Of a DNA stretch of 15,877 nt, positions 6,933 through 14,074 are shown piece by piece (positions within the stretch are counted from its first letter, which is position 1; each line of letters begins with the position of its first letter). The translations under genes were made by a program, and so were the position numbers. Under the pieces are notes generated by a model. It was not told where the DNA came from. It did not search any database and saw only the letters and a program-made list of their open reading frames with translations. This DNA comes from Cryomorphaceae bacterium (GTDB lineage: Bacteria; Bacteroidota; Bacteroidia; Flavobacteriales; BACL11), in NCBI GenBank assembly GCA_949531795.1, contig CATIQX010000028.1, positions 1-15,877 of the forward strand, in the 5' to 3' direction.

Positions 6933-8354
6933 ATGAAGACTATAATCAAAAATAAACAAGCATTTTCTGATAAAGATAATTTAATCCTTTTATGCAATAA
7001 GGAAAGTGATTTATCAGCATTTTCAATAAGCAAGGATGAGCTTAATTATATCCAAAAGGAGCAAAAGGAGGGAAAAGAAATTATCACTATTAATCAATAC
7101 AGTAGATTAGTTTTTGTAGTGAATCCTAAATCAGAGAACGAAGTTAACAAACACCTTGAAGATGTTCGTTTATTAGGAGATAAATTACAAGTTAGTCTAA
7201 AAGATGAAGATTCTGTAATGATTATTGATGTAAAAGGTAATCAAACTGAAGTATTAGCAATTACGGAAGGAATGGCACTAGCTAATTATACGTTTACCTC
7301 TCATAAAACAGACCCAAAACCAAATAAATTAAGAACACTTTATTTATGTAAAAAAGCATCAGAAAACGATACTGAGGAATTACAAAACTTAGTAGATGCT
7401 GTTTATTTAACACGGGACTTAATTAACGAACCTTTCTCTCACATGACAGCTAAGGATTTAGCTGAGGCTGCTGTTAATTCAGGAAATAAAAACGGAGTCA
7501 ACACCACTGTTTTTAATAAAAAGAAAATTGAAACCCTAAAAATGGGGGGACTATTGGCAGTAAACAAAGGAAGTATTGACGAACCTACTTTCACGATTAT
7601 GGAATACAAGCCTAAGAATGCAACAAACAAGCAGCCAATTATTTTAGTTGGAAAAGGCATAGTATATGACACAGGTGGATTAAGTTTAAAGCCTACAGCC
7701 AACTCTATGGATTTAATGAAAACTGATATGGGGGGTGCAGGTACAGTAATTGGGGCTATGCAAGCCATATCGGCTAACAAATTAGATAAATATGTTATTG
7801 CACTAGTGCCTGCAACTGACAATAGACCTTCGGGAAATGCTTATGCACCAGGAGATGTGATTACAATGCACGACGGAACAACTGTAGAGGTTTTAAATAC
7901 AGATGCAGAAGGAAGATTAGTTTTGGCTGATGCACTAAGTTTTGCAAAAAAATATAATCCTGAATTAGTAATTGACTTAGCTACATTAACAGGAGCAGCT
8001 GCAGCCGCTATTGGCCATTACGGAATAGTTAGTATGCATGATGGATCTGAAAATGAACATTTAGAATTAAAAAATGCAGGAGATACAACTCACGAGCGAT
8101 TAGCAGAGATGCCATTTTGGTCGGATTATGATGAACTAATAAAATCAGATGTTGCAGATATCAAAAACTTAGGAGGCCCTGCTGGTGGAGCAATCACAGC
8201 AGGAAAATTCCTTGCTCATTTTGTTGATTTCCCTTGGATTCATTTGGATATTGCAGGACCTACTTTTATAAAAGCAAAGTATGGGTACAGAGGAAAGGGA
8301 GCCACAGGAATGGGTGTTCGATTATTATATCAATTCATAAAAAATAAAACCTAA
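6933..8354 (+). CDS. pepA: Leucyl (cytosol) aminopeptidase, M17 family
   Basis: 473 residues, with the divergent N-terminal domain (about 1-145) and conserved catalytic domain of M17 aminopeptidases. The two-metal site can be read directly: Lys241 and Asp246 in 'VGKGIVYDTGGLSLKP', Asp265 in 'MKTDMGGAG', and Asp324 and Glu326 in 'NTDAEGRLVLADAL'. Lys253 and Arg328 match the catalytic Lys and Arg of the family. These cytosolic hexamers remove N-terminal residues from peptides using Zn or Mn. There is no signal peptide. It shares its upstream gap with divergent mqnC. Its stop overlaps the pdxA start by one base (TAATG), indicating coupled translation. Some M17 enzymes also bind DNA (E. coli PepA), but nothing here shows that. 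Confidence 0.95.
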   Translation: MKTIIKNKQAFSDKDNLILLCNKESDLSAFSISKDELNYIQKEQKEGKEIITINQYSRLVFVVNPKSENEVNKHLEDVRLLGDKLQVSLKDEDSVMIIDVKGNQTEVLAITEGMALANYTFTSHKTDPKPNKLRTLYLCKKASENDTEELQNLVDAVYLTRDLINEPFSHMTAKDLAEAAVNSGNKNGVNTTVFNKKKIETLKMGGLLAVNKGSIDEPTFTIMEYKPKNATNKQPIILVGKGIVYDTGGLSLKPTANSMDLMKTDMGGAGTVIGAMQAISANKLDKYVIALVPATDNRPSGNAYAPGDVITMHDGTTVEVLNTDAEGRLVLADALSFAKKYNPELVIDLATLTGAAAAAIGHYGIVSMHDGSENEHLELKNAGDTTHERLAEMPFWSDYDELIKSDVADIKNLGGPAGGAITAGKFLAHFVDFPWIHLDIAGPTFIKAKYGYRGKGATGMGVRLLYQFIKNKT

Positions 8355-9391
8355 TGAATAAAATTAAGGTAGGTATTTCTGTGGGTGATTTAAATGGTAT
8401 CGGTTTAGAAACCATCATTAAAACTTTTAATGATAGTCGGATGATGGACTTTTGTACACCGATTATTTTTGGATCTTCAAAAATGGTTGCTACTCATAAA
8501 AAAGCACTTGATATAAAAGACTTTAATTTTAATATCATAAACAATACAAAAGACGCCCATCCAAAAAAAGCAAATCTATTAAATATTTGGAAAGATGATT
8601 TTGAAATAAATTTTGGAAAAGCTACAACACGATCAGGAGAACTTTCTTTTGATTCCTTAAAACAAGCTACACAAGCATTAAAAGATAAAAAAATTGATGT
8701 CTTGGTTACCGCTCCGATTAACAAATCCTCTATCCAGGAAAAAGTAAGCGGTTTTATTGGGCATACTGAATTTCTACAAGGAAATTTTGAAGGAGAATCC
8801 TTAATGATAATGCTTAGTGAGATAATGAAAATTGCTTTTGTTACAGGACACGTACCGTTAATAGATGTAAAAAAAGCAATTACAACTGAAAATATTTATT
8901 CTAAAAGTCTACAACTAAACACTTCATTAATTCAAGACTTCGGTATAAGAAAACCAAAAATTGCAGTACTTGGTCTTAACCCTCATGCAGGAGAAGAAGG
9001 CATGCTTGGTAACGAAGAGAATGATATTATTATACCTACAATAAAAAAGTTAAAAGAGGAGGGTATAATGGCTTTTGGTCCTTACCCTGCTGATAGTTTT
9101 TTTATTAATAAAAACTTACAGCAATTTGACGGTATTCTATCAATGTATCATGATCAGGGTTTAACAGCTTTTAAAACTTTATCCTTTTCGGAAGGAGTTA
9201 ACTATACGGCAGGACTAAATATAGTACGAACCTCTCCTGTCCATGGTACAGCTTATGAAATTGCGGGAAAAGGTATTGCTGATGAAAAATCATTCAGGGA
9301 AGCAGTGTATTTAGCATGCGATATTTTTAAAAAAAGAGCCGATTTTAAGGAGTTAAATAAAAATCCTTTAGTTTTTAAGACAAGAAAGTAA
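8354..9391 (+). CDS. pdxA: 4-hydroxythreonine-4-phosphate dehydrogenase
   Basis: 345 residues, slightly longer than E. coli PdxA (about 330). PdxA oxidises 4-phosphohydroxy-threonine with NAD in the DXP-dependent route to pyridoxal phosphate. Visible landmarks are 'VGDLNGIGLETI' near the N-terminus (proteobacterial enzymes have GDPAGIGPE), 'TAPINKSSIQ', 'GHTEFL' with His137, and three metal-ligand histidines at His166 ('TGHVPL'), His211 ('NPHAGE') and His266 ('MYHDQG'). These agree with the known E. coli positions. 'TSPVHGTAYEIAGKG' follows near the C-terminus. It is translationally coupled to pepA through a TAATG overlap. Downstream, 59 bp containing a promoter box separate it from yceD. The Leu-Asn variant of the first motif is, as I recall, usual in Bacteroidota. 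Confidence 0.95.
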   Translation: MNKIKVGISVGDLNGIGLETIIKTFNDSRMMDFCTPIIFGSSKMVATHKKALDIKDFNFNIINNTKDAHPKKANLLNIWKDDFEINFGKATTRSGELSFDSLKQATQALKDKKIDVLVTAPINKSSIQEKVSGFIGHTEFLQGNFEGESLMIMLSEIMKIAFVTGHVPLIDVKKAITTENIYSKSLQLNTSLIQDFGIRKPKIAVLGLNPHAGEEGMLGNEENDIIIPTIKKLKEEGIMAFGPYPADSFFINKNLQQFDGILSMYHDQGLTAFKTLSFSEGVNYTAGLNIVRTSPVHGTAYEIAGKGIADEKSFREAVYLACDIFKKRADFKELNKNPLVFKTRK

Positions 9392-9420
9392 ACTTAATAC
9401 GCTCATAAAGAATAAATTTG

Positions 9421-9428
9421 TATCTTTG
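9421..9428 (+). promoter_or_regulatory. -7 promoter box of the yceD-rpmF-fatty-acid operon (TATCTTTG)
   Basis: TATCTTTG followed by CG is a textbook Bacteroidota -7 box, 22 nt before the yceD ATG at 9451. It should drive yceD-rpmF and possibly the genes through accC. A TTG at 9418 next to the box gives an apparent N-terminal extension that would be read through the promoter, so that start is rejected. No -33 TTG is seen at the usual distance. Confidence 0.7.
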
Positions 9429-9450
9429 CGGCCCTTTAAAATTCAGCTTA

Positions 9451-9969
9451 ATGAATGATTTTAAAATAAAATTAGGAGCAATTAATGGTGGTGAAAACTA
9501 CTTTTTATTTGAAATAAAGGATCAGTTCTTTGAAGAATTTATATTATCTGATGTAGAGCATGCAAACATTAAAGCTACTGCTTTTCTAGATAAAGAGGGG
9601 GATAGATTAGGGCTAACACTTACAATTGATGGTAAAATAAATAAGTTGCTTTGTGATATTTGTACGGATGAAATTTCAGTAGATATTACTGCTATGACTA
9701 AAGTAATTATAAAAACAACTGACGAAGATTTAGTTTCAACTGATGAAATATTTTACGTTAAAACAAGTGAAAATGCAATAGATTTAAAACAATTAATTTT
9801 TGAATTAATTATTTTAAACCTTCCTAAAAAAAGACAACACGCCTTCAATGAAGACGGAAGCAGTAAATGTAATAAGGAAATGATTGATTTAGTAAATAAA
9901 TATACAGTTACAGAAGAGAAGTCATCTGACCCAAGGTGGGATGCATTAAAAAAGTTAAAAATAAAATAG
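9451..9969 (+). CDS. yceD: YceD/DUF177 family protein
   Basis: 172 residues from the ATG at 9451. The DUF177 pattern is recognisable: a beta-rich first half, the mid-region cysteine pair in 'LLCDICTDEISVDI', an acidic stretch ('TTDEDLVSTDEIFYV'), a 'DLKQLIFELIILNLP' helix, and a C-terminal 'CNKEMIDLVNK...DPRWDALKKLK' tail. Members sit directly before rpmF in most bacteria, as here (13 nt apart). In E. coli and plants, family members have been linked to 23S rRNA accumulation or processing. The biochemical role here is unproven. Cys-x-x-Cys together with the later Cys could bind a metal, but that is a guess. It begins the operon behind a strong -7 box. Confidence 0.88.
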   Translation: MNDFKIKLGAINGGENYFLFEIKDQFFEEFILSDVEHANIKATAFLDKEGDRLGLTLTIDGKINKLLCDICTDEISVDITAMTKVIIKTTDEDLVSTDEIFYVKTSENAIDLKQLIFELIILNLPKKRQHAFNEDGSSKCNKEMIDLVNKYTVTEEKSSDPRWDALKKLKIK

Positions 9970-9982
9970 TAAAAGAAAGAAA

Positions 9983-10168
9983 ATGGCACATCCTAAAAGA
10001 AAAATTTCTAAGACTAGAAGAGACAAAAGAAGAACTCATTATAAAGCATCAGCTACAACAATGTATTCTTGTCATAACTGTAGTACCCCGGTACAATATC
10101 ACAGAGTTTGTGAGGAGTGTGGAACTTACAGAGGGAAACAGGCAATAGAAAAACAAGTATCTTTATAA
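9983..10168 (+). CDS. rpmF: 50S ribosomal protein L32, zinc-binding (C+) form
   Basis: 61 residues, full length for bL32. The basic N-terminus 'MAHPKRKISKTRRDKRRTHYKA' is the usual rRNA-binding segment. Four cysteines in two CxxC pairs (Cys30/Cys33 and Cys43/Cys46) form a zinc ribbon, so this is the zinc-dependent C+ type. As I recall, many Flavobacteriaceae instead have a cysteine-poor L32, so this is of some use for placing the organism. The gene sits between yceD and plsX, the common bacterial arrangement joining ribosome and lipid synthesis genes. The stop codon is followed at once by two inverted repeats before plsX. A longer frame in another register (9936-10148) is a shadow. Confidence 0.97.
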   Translation: MAHPKRKISKTRRDKRRTHYKASATTMYSCHNCSTPVQYHRVCEECGTYRGKQAIEKQVSL

Positions 10169-10183
10169 TTCTTTAATAGAATT
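10167..10183 (+). repeat. 6-bp inverted repeat just after rpmF
   Basis: AATTCT (10167-10172) and AGAATT (10178-10183) are a perfect inverted repeat around a 5-nt loop. It starts within the rpmF stop codon and abuts the next repeat. With a single G-C pair the hairpin would be weak. It is followed by only two further T residues, so it is at best a poor terminator; chance is possible in this AT-rich gap. Confidence 0.35.
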
Positions 10184-10212
10184 TTGTAGTTTTAGCCTTT
10201 ATAAAACTACAA
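10184..10212 (+). repeat. 11-bp perfect inverted repeat before plsX
   Basis: TTGTAGTTTTA (10184-10194) and TAAAACTACAA (10202-10212) are exact reverse complements around the 7-nt loop GCCTTTA. The right arm ends 7 nt before the plsX ATG at 10220. No T-run follows, so it does not look like an intrinsic terminator. It could be a two-fold operator for a regulator of lipid synthesis, an mRNA hairpin affecting plsX translation, or an RNA-processing site. Near-matches to the -7 box (TAGTTTTA at 10187-10194) lie inside it. Confidence 0.6.
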
Positions 10213-10219
10213 TCTATTT

Positions 10220-11158
10220 ATGAGAATCGGTATAGATATTATGGGAGGAGATTACGCTCCTCAAAAAACTGTTCATGGAGCAATTCTTGCTCTAAATGAA
10301 CTTCCAAGCGATACCGAAATAGTTTTGTTTGGTAAAGAAAATGAAATTCTTTCCGAGTTACAACAACATAATATTAATGCAAATAATTTTGAAATCGTTA
10401 ATTGTATTGATATTATCGATATGGGAGAACACCCTACAAAGGCATTTAAATCAAAACCAAATTCTTCTATTGCAAAAGGATTTGAATATCTAGCAAAAGG
10501 AAAAATTGATGGCTTTTCATCAGCAGGCAATACAGGAGCAATGTTTGTTGGAGGCTATTATTCAGTAAAAGCAATAACTGGAGTTTTACGCCCAGCAATT
10601 TCCACCCTAATCCCTAGAGAAGATGGGGGAGTGACTGTCCTTTTAGATGTTGGTGCTAATGCAGATTGCAAACCTGATGTTTTGTATCAGTTTGGTATTT
10701 TAGGATCTTTATTTTCCGAACATGTTTGCGGTATAAAAGCACCTAAAGTTAGCTTACTAAACTTAGGTGAAGAAAAAACTAAAGGAAATATGCTTACCCA
10801 AGCAAGTTATAGCATGATGGAAAAAAACTGTGACTATAACTTTATTGGTAATATTGAAGGTAGAGATATTTTTGATTCCGAAACAGATGTAATTGTTTGT
10901 GATGGATTTACAGGTAATATTGTACTTAAACAAGCCGAAGGAATCTATTCAATTATGAAGAAAAGAGGATTACTTGACGATTATTTTAAGCGTTTCAACT
11001 ATGAAAATTATGGGGGAACCCCTATTTTAGGACTGAACAAAACTGTAATAATTGGACATGGGATATCAAATGAGATTGCTATTAAAAATATGATTATACT
11101 AACTAAAGATGTTGTTGAAGCAGATTTGGCAATTAAAATAAAAAATGAACTTAACTAA
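10220..11158 (+). CDS. plsX: Phosphate acyltransferase PlsX
   Basis: 312 residues, near the usual length of about 330-350. PlsX converts acyl-ACP to acyl-phosphate for PlsY, the first committed step of phosphatidic acid synthesis in most bacteria. Landmarks are the start 'RIGIDIMGGDYAPQKTVHGA', 'DIIDMGEHPTKAFKSKPNSSI', 'DGFSSAGNTGAMFVGGYY', 'GVTVLLDVGANADCKP', 'LLNLGEEKTKGN' and 'DVIVCDGFTGNIVLKQAEG'. It is a peripheral membrane protein with no signal peptide. It follows rpmF after a 51-nt gap filled by two inverted repeats, and its stop overlaps the fabH start by one base (TAATG), so those two are translationally coupled. In Bacillus, FapR regulates plsX in response to malonyl-CoA; whether a similar control exists here is unknown. 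Confidence 0.96.
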   Translation: MRIGIDIMGGDYAPQKTVHGAILALNELPSDTEIVLFGKENEILSELQQHNINANNFEIVNCIDIIDMGEHPTKAFKSKPNSSIAKGFEYLAKGKIDGFSSAGNTGAMFVGGYYSVKAITGVLRPAISTLIPREDGGVTVLLDVGANADCKPDVLYQFGILGSLFSEHVCGIKAPKVSLLNLGEEKTKGNMLTQASYSMMEKNCDYNFIGNIEGRDIFDSETDVIVCDGFTGNIVLKQAEGIYSIMKKRGLLDDYFKRFNYENYGGTPILGLNKTVIIGHGISNEIAIKNMIILTKDVVEADLAIKIKNELN

Positions 11159-12159
11159 TGGGTAAAATTAATGCTGCTATAACTGGAATTCAGGGCTATG
11201 TACCAGATTATATCTTAACTAATAAAGAATTAGAAACACTTGTTGATACTAATGATGAATGGATTGTTAGTAGAACCGGTGTAAAAGAAAGAAGAATATT
11301 AAAAGAAGAAGGAAAGGGAAGTTCTGAACTGGGAACTCAAGCAATAAAAGGGCTTCTAACAAAAACAAACACGTCAGCTGAGGAAATTGATTTAATAATT
11401 TGCGCTACCGCAACTCCTGATATGGTATTCCCTTCTACCGCTTGTATTATCGCAAATAATGTAGGTGCAAAAAATGCTTTTGCATATGACCTTATGGCTG
11501 CTTGTTCGGGATTCTTATTTGCCTTGAGTACTGCATCAAAATTTATAGAAACAGGAACTTATAAAAAGGTGATAGTTGTTGGTGCAGATAAAATGTCATC
11601 TATTGTCGATTATACTGAAAGAGCTACATGTATTATTTTTGGTGATGGAGCTGGAGCAGTTTTACTGGAACCAAATAAGGAGGGATTAGGAATTCAAGAT
11701 GCTATACTAAAAAGTGACGGTGCAGGTATAGAGTTTTTACACATGAAGGCGGGAGGATCAGCAAAGCCCGCTTCACACGCTACTATTGACGCTAAGGAAC
11801 ACTTTATTTTTCAAGATGGACAACCTGTGTTTAAGGCAGCTGTAAAATCAATGGCTGATGTTTCAGCAGAAATTATGGAACGGAATAACCTAAGTGCTGA
11901 TGATGTGGCATGGCTAGTTCCACATCAAGCCAATAAACGAATTATTGATGCTACAGCTAGAAGAATGGGAGTAGGTAATGAAAAGGTAATGTTAAACATT
12001 GAAAAATATGGAAACACTACCAACGGGACTATTCCTTTGTGTTTATGGGAATGGGAAAATAAATTGAATAAAGGTGATAATATTATTCTTGCAGCATTTG
12101 GAGGAGGATTTACTTGGGGCTCAATTTTTATAAAATGGGCCTACGATTCAAACAAATAA
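11158..12159 (+). CDS. fabH: Beta-ketoacyl-ACP synthase III
   Basis: 333 residues. FabH condenses an acyl-CoA primer with malonyl-ACP to begin fatty-acid synthesis. The thiolase-fold catalytic triad is complete: Cys116 in 'MAACSGFLFAL', His256 in 'VPHQANKRI' and Asn286 in 'YGNTTNGTIPL'. The N-terminal 'TNDEWIVSRTGVKERR' is the usual CoA/ACP-binding segment, and 'AAFGGGFTWGSIFIKW' is the family's C-terminal motif. The start ATG overlaps the plsX stop. Thirty-one bases, including a possible promoter box, separate it from accB. Bacteroidota have much branched-chain fatty acid, so primer preference could include branched acyl-CoA, but this cannot be read from the sequence by eye. Confidence 0.96.
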   Translation: MGKINAAITGIQGYVPDYILTNKELETLVDTNDEWIVSRTGVKERRILKEEGKGSSELGTQAIKGLLTKTNTSAEEIDLIICATATPDMVFPSTACIIANNVGAKNAFAYDLMAACSGFLFALSTASKFIETGTYKKVIVVGADKMSSIVDYTERATCIIFGDGAGAVLLEPNKEGLGIQDAILKSDGAGIEFLHMKAGGSAKPASHATIDAKEHFIFQDGQPVFKAAVKSMADVSAEIMERNNLSADDVAWLVPHQANKRIIDATARRMGVGNEKVMLNIEKYGNTTNGTIPLCLWEWENKLNKGDNIILAAFGGGFTWGSIFIKWAYDSNK

Positions 12160-12160
12160 T

Positions 12161-12168
12161 TACTTTTG
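12161..12168 (+). promoter_or_regulatory. Possible internal -7 promoter box before accB (TACTTTTG)
   Basis: TACTTTTG matches TAnnTTTG and begins 2 nt after the fabH stop, 22 nt before the accB ATG. That is the same spacing as at yceD, and one less than at pepA and mqnC. It would let accB-accC be transcribed independently of the genes before them. No -33 TTG is seen. Confidence 0.5.
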
Positions 12169-12190
12169 TATTATAAATAAAACTTAAAAA

Positions 12191-12667
12191 ATGGACTTAA
12201 AAGACATTCAAGAATTAATAAAATTTGTTGCAAAATCAGGTGCGACTGAAGTAGATTTAGAAATAGATAATATTAAAATTTCCATCAAATCTCCAGAAAA
12301 GAAAAGAAGAGGTGAAGTAGATGAGATTACAACTATTATACAACAACAAAACCCATCAGTAATTGAAGTACCAGTAGTTGCTACTTCTCCTACTTCAATC
12401 ACGCCTGAAGTTGACGAAAATGCTAATTATATTACAATTAAATCATCAATGATTGGAACATTTTACCGTTCCTCTTCTCCAGAAAACCCCTCTTTCGTAA
12501 ACATTGGGGACACTGTTAAAGAAGGGGATACGTTATGCATTATTGAAGCAATGAAATTATTCAACGAAATTGAATCAGAAGTGTCTGGTAAAATTGTAAA
12601 AGTTTTAGTTGATGATACTACTCCTATTGAATTTGATCAACCTCTATTTTTGGTTGACCCATCCTAG
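12191..12667 (+). CDS. accB: Biotin carboxyl carrier protein of acetyl-CoA carboxylase
   Basis: 158 residues, standard BCCP length. The N-terminal 'MDLKDIQELIKFVAKSGATEVDLEI' helix-strand region is followed by a low-complexity linker (about 45-78) and the C-terminal biotinyl domain (about 79-156). Biotin is attached to Lys122 in 'IIEAMKLFNEIES'; the variant after the lysine (Leu-Phe rather than Met-Met) is known in other lineages. 'SSPENPSFVNIGDTVKEGDTLC' is the conserved thumb region of BCCP. BCCP carries carboxybiotin between AccC and the AccA/AccD transferase. accC follows 22 nt downstream. A possible promoter box lies before it. Confidence 0.97.
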   Translation: MDLKDIQELIKFVAKSGATEVDLEIDNIKISIKSPEKKRRGEVDEITTIIQQQNPSVIEVPVVATSPTSITPEVDENANYITIKSSMIGTFYRSSSPENPSFVNIGDTVKEGDTLCIIEAMKLFNEIESEVSGKIVKVLVDDTTPIEFDQPLFLVDPS

Positions 12668-12689
12668 TTATTATTATAAATAATTGATT

Positions 12690-14024
12690 ATGTTTAATAA
12701 AATATTAATAGCAAATAGAGGTGAAATTGCACTTAGAATTATCCGTACCTGTAAAGAGATGGGAATCAAAACTGTTGCCGTTTATTCCACTGCTGATAAA
12801 GATAGTTTACATGTTAGGTTTGCTGATGAAGCTGTTTGTATTGGTCCCGCTGCTAGTTCAGAATCTTATTTAAAGATTTCTAATATTATAGCAGCTGCTG
12901 AAATTACTAATGCGGATGCCATTCATCCTGGATATGGTTTCTTAGCTGAAAACTCAAACTTTTCAAAAATTTGTGGTGAAAATAACATCAAATTTATTGG
13001 TGCTTCACCGTCAATGATTGATGGTATGGGGGATAAAGCCGCAGCAAAAGAAACAATGAAAAAAGCTGGAGTACCTACTATTCCTGGATCTGTTGGTATT
13101 ATTCCTGACTTTAAAACATGCAAAAAACTAGCTATTGAAGTTGGATACCCCGTAATGCTAAAAGCAACTGCTGGTGGGGGTGGTAAAGGAATGCGTTTGG
13201 TTTGGGAAGCTGAAAATCTAGAAGACGCTTGGAGCAGCGCTAGACAAGAATCAAAAGCTGCATTTGGAAATGATGGGATGTATATGGAAAAATTTATTGA
13301 AGATCCAAGACACATTGAGATACAAATTATAGGTGATTATACAGGTAAAGCAGCACACCTTTCTGAAAGGGATTGCTCTATTCAAAGAAGACATCAAAAA
13401 TTAGCTGAAGAAACTCCATCTCCATTTATGACAGAGAAATTAAGAGCAGATATGGGAGAGGCTGCTATTTTAGCCGCAGAGGCTGTAAAATATGAAGGTG
13501 TTGGGACGGTAGAATTCCTTGTAGATAAGCATAGAAAATTCTTTTTCATGGAAATGAATACCCGTATTCAAGTGGAACATCCTATTACGGAGGAAGTAGT
13601 TGATTATGATTTGATTCGTGAGCAAATTAAAGTAGCAGCTGGAATTAAAATTTCAGGAGAAAATTATTTCCCTCAGCTGCATGCAATTGAATGTAGAATT
13701 AATGCTGAAGATCCTGAAAATAACTTTAGACCTTGTCCTGGTTTAATCACTAATTTTCACGCACCAGGTGGTCATGGAATAAGAATTGACACACATGTGT
13801 ATGCAAATTATATGATTCCTCCTTTTTATGACTCTATGATCGCTAAAGTAATTACAGTTGCCCAGACAAGAGAAGAGTCGATAGCGAAAATGGAAAGAGC
13901 GTTAGATGAATTTATTATTGAAGGAGTAAAAACAACTATACCTTTTCACAAGAAACTAATGAAAGATAAAGATTTTAGAGCTGGTAACTATACAACTAAA
14001 TTTATGGAAACATTCGAGATGTAA
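12690..14024 (+). CDS. accC: Biotin carboxylase subunit of acetyl-CoA carboxylase
   Basis: 444 residues, close to E. coli AccC (449). It is an ATP-grasp enzyme that carboxylates biotin on BCCP using bicarbonate and ATP. The ATG at 12690 gives the family's start 'MFNKILIANRGEIALRI'; a TTG at 12684 would add two residues and is less likely. Visible are 'HPGYGFLAEN' (79-88), the glycine-rich ATP loop 'GGGGKGMRL' (162-170) preceded by Lys158, His208 in 'PRHIEIQ', Lys237 in 'RHQKLAEE', and 'FMEMNTRIQVEHPITE' with Glu288 and Arg292. These agree with known active-site positions. It is the last gene of the operon and is followed after 6 nt by a strong terminator. The carboxyltransferase genes accA and accD are not in the window. 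Confidence 0.97.
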   Translation: MFNKILIANRGEIALRIIRTCKEMGIKTVAVYSTADKDSLHVRFADEAVCIGPAASSESYLKISNIIAAAEITNADAIHPGYGFLAENSNFSKICGENNIKFIGASPSMIDGMGDKAAAKETMKKAGVPTIPGSVGIIPDFKTCKKLAIEVGYPVMLKATAGGGGKGMRLVWEAENLEDAWSSARQESKAAFGNDGMYMEKFIEDPRHIEIQIIGDYTGKAAHLSERDCSIQRRHQKLAEETPSPFMTEKLRADMGEAAILAAEAVKYEGVGTVEFLVDKHRKFFFMEMNTRIQVEHPITEEVVDYDLIREQIKVAAGIKISGENYFPQLHAIECRINAEDPENNFRPCPGLITNFHAPGGHGIRIDTHVYANYMIPPFYDSMIAKVITVAQTREESIAKMERALDEFIIEGVKTTIPFHKKLMKDKDFRAGNYTTKFMETFEM

Positions 14025-14030
14025 AATATA

Positions 14031-14060
14031 AAAGCCCACTAAATAGTGGGCTTTTTTTTT
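14031..14060 (+). terminator. Intrinsic terminator after accC, probably bidirectional
   Basis: A GC-rich stem GCCCACT / AGTGGGC (14034-14040 with 14045-14051) closes a 4-nt loop AAAT. It is extended by three A-T pairs (AAA/TTT) and lies in a run of nine T (14052-14060). It begins 6 nt after the accC stop. On the minus strand an AT-rich tract also follows the hairpin, so it can serve the converging phospholipase-D-like gene, which ends at 14075. Confidence 0.92.
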
Positions 14061-14074
14061 GCATTACATTTGAA

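Noticed and set aside
6893..7033. 47-residue N-terminal extension of MqnC
   Set aside because: It overlaps pepA and both promoter boxes and is unlike the family N-terminus, which begins near the ATG at 6890-6892.
7439..7822. Antisense reading frame of 127 codons inside pepA
   Set aside because: It is a shadow of the pepA coding frame, with no promoter or recognisable motif; the same applies to other long antisense frames such as that at 12923-13315 inside accC.
9936..10148. 70-codon plus-strand frame overlapping rpmF
   Set aside because: The L32 frame at 9983-10168 is unmistakable, and this one is a shifted reading of it.
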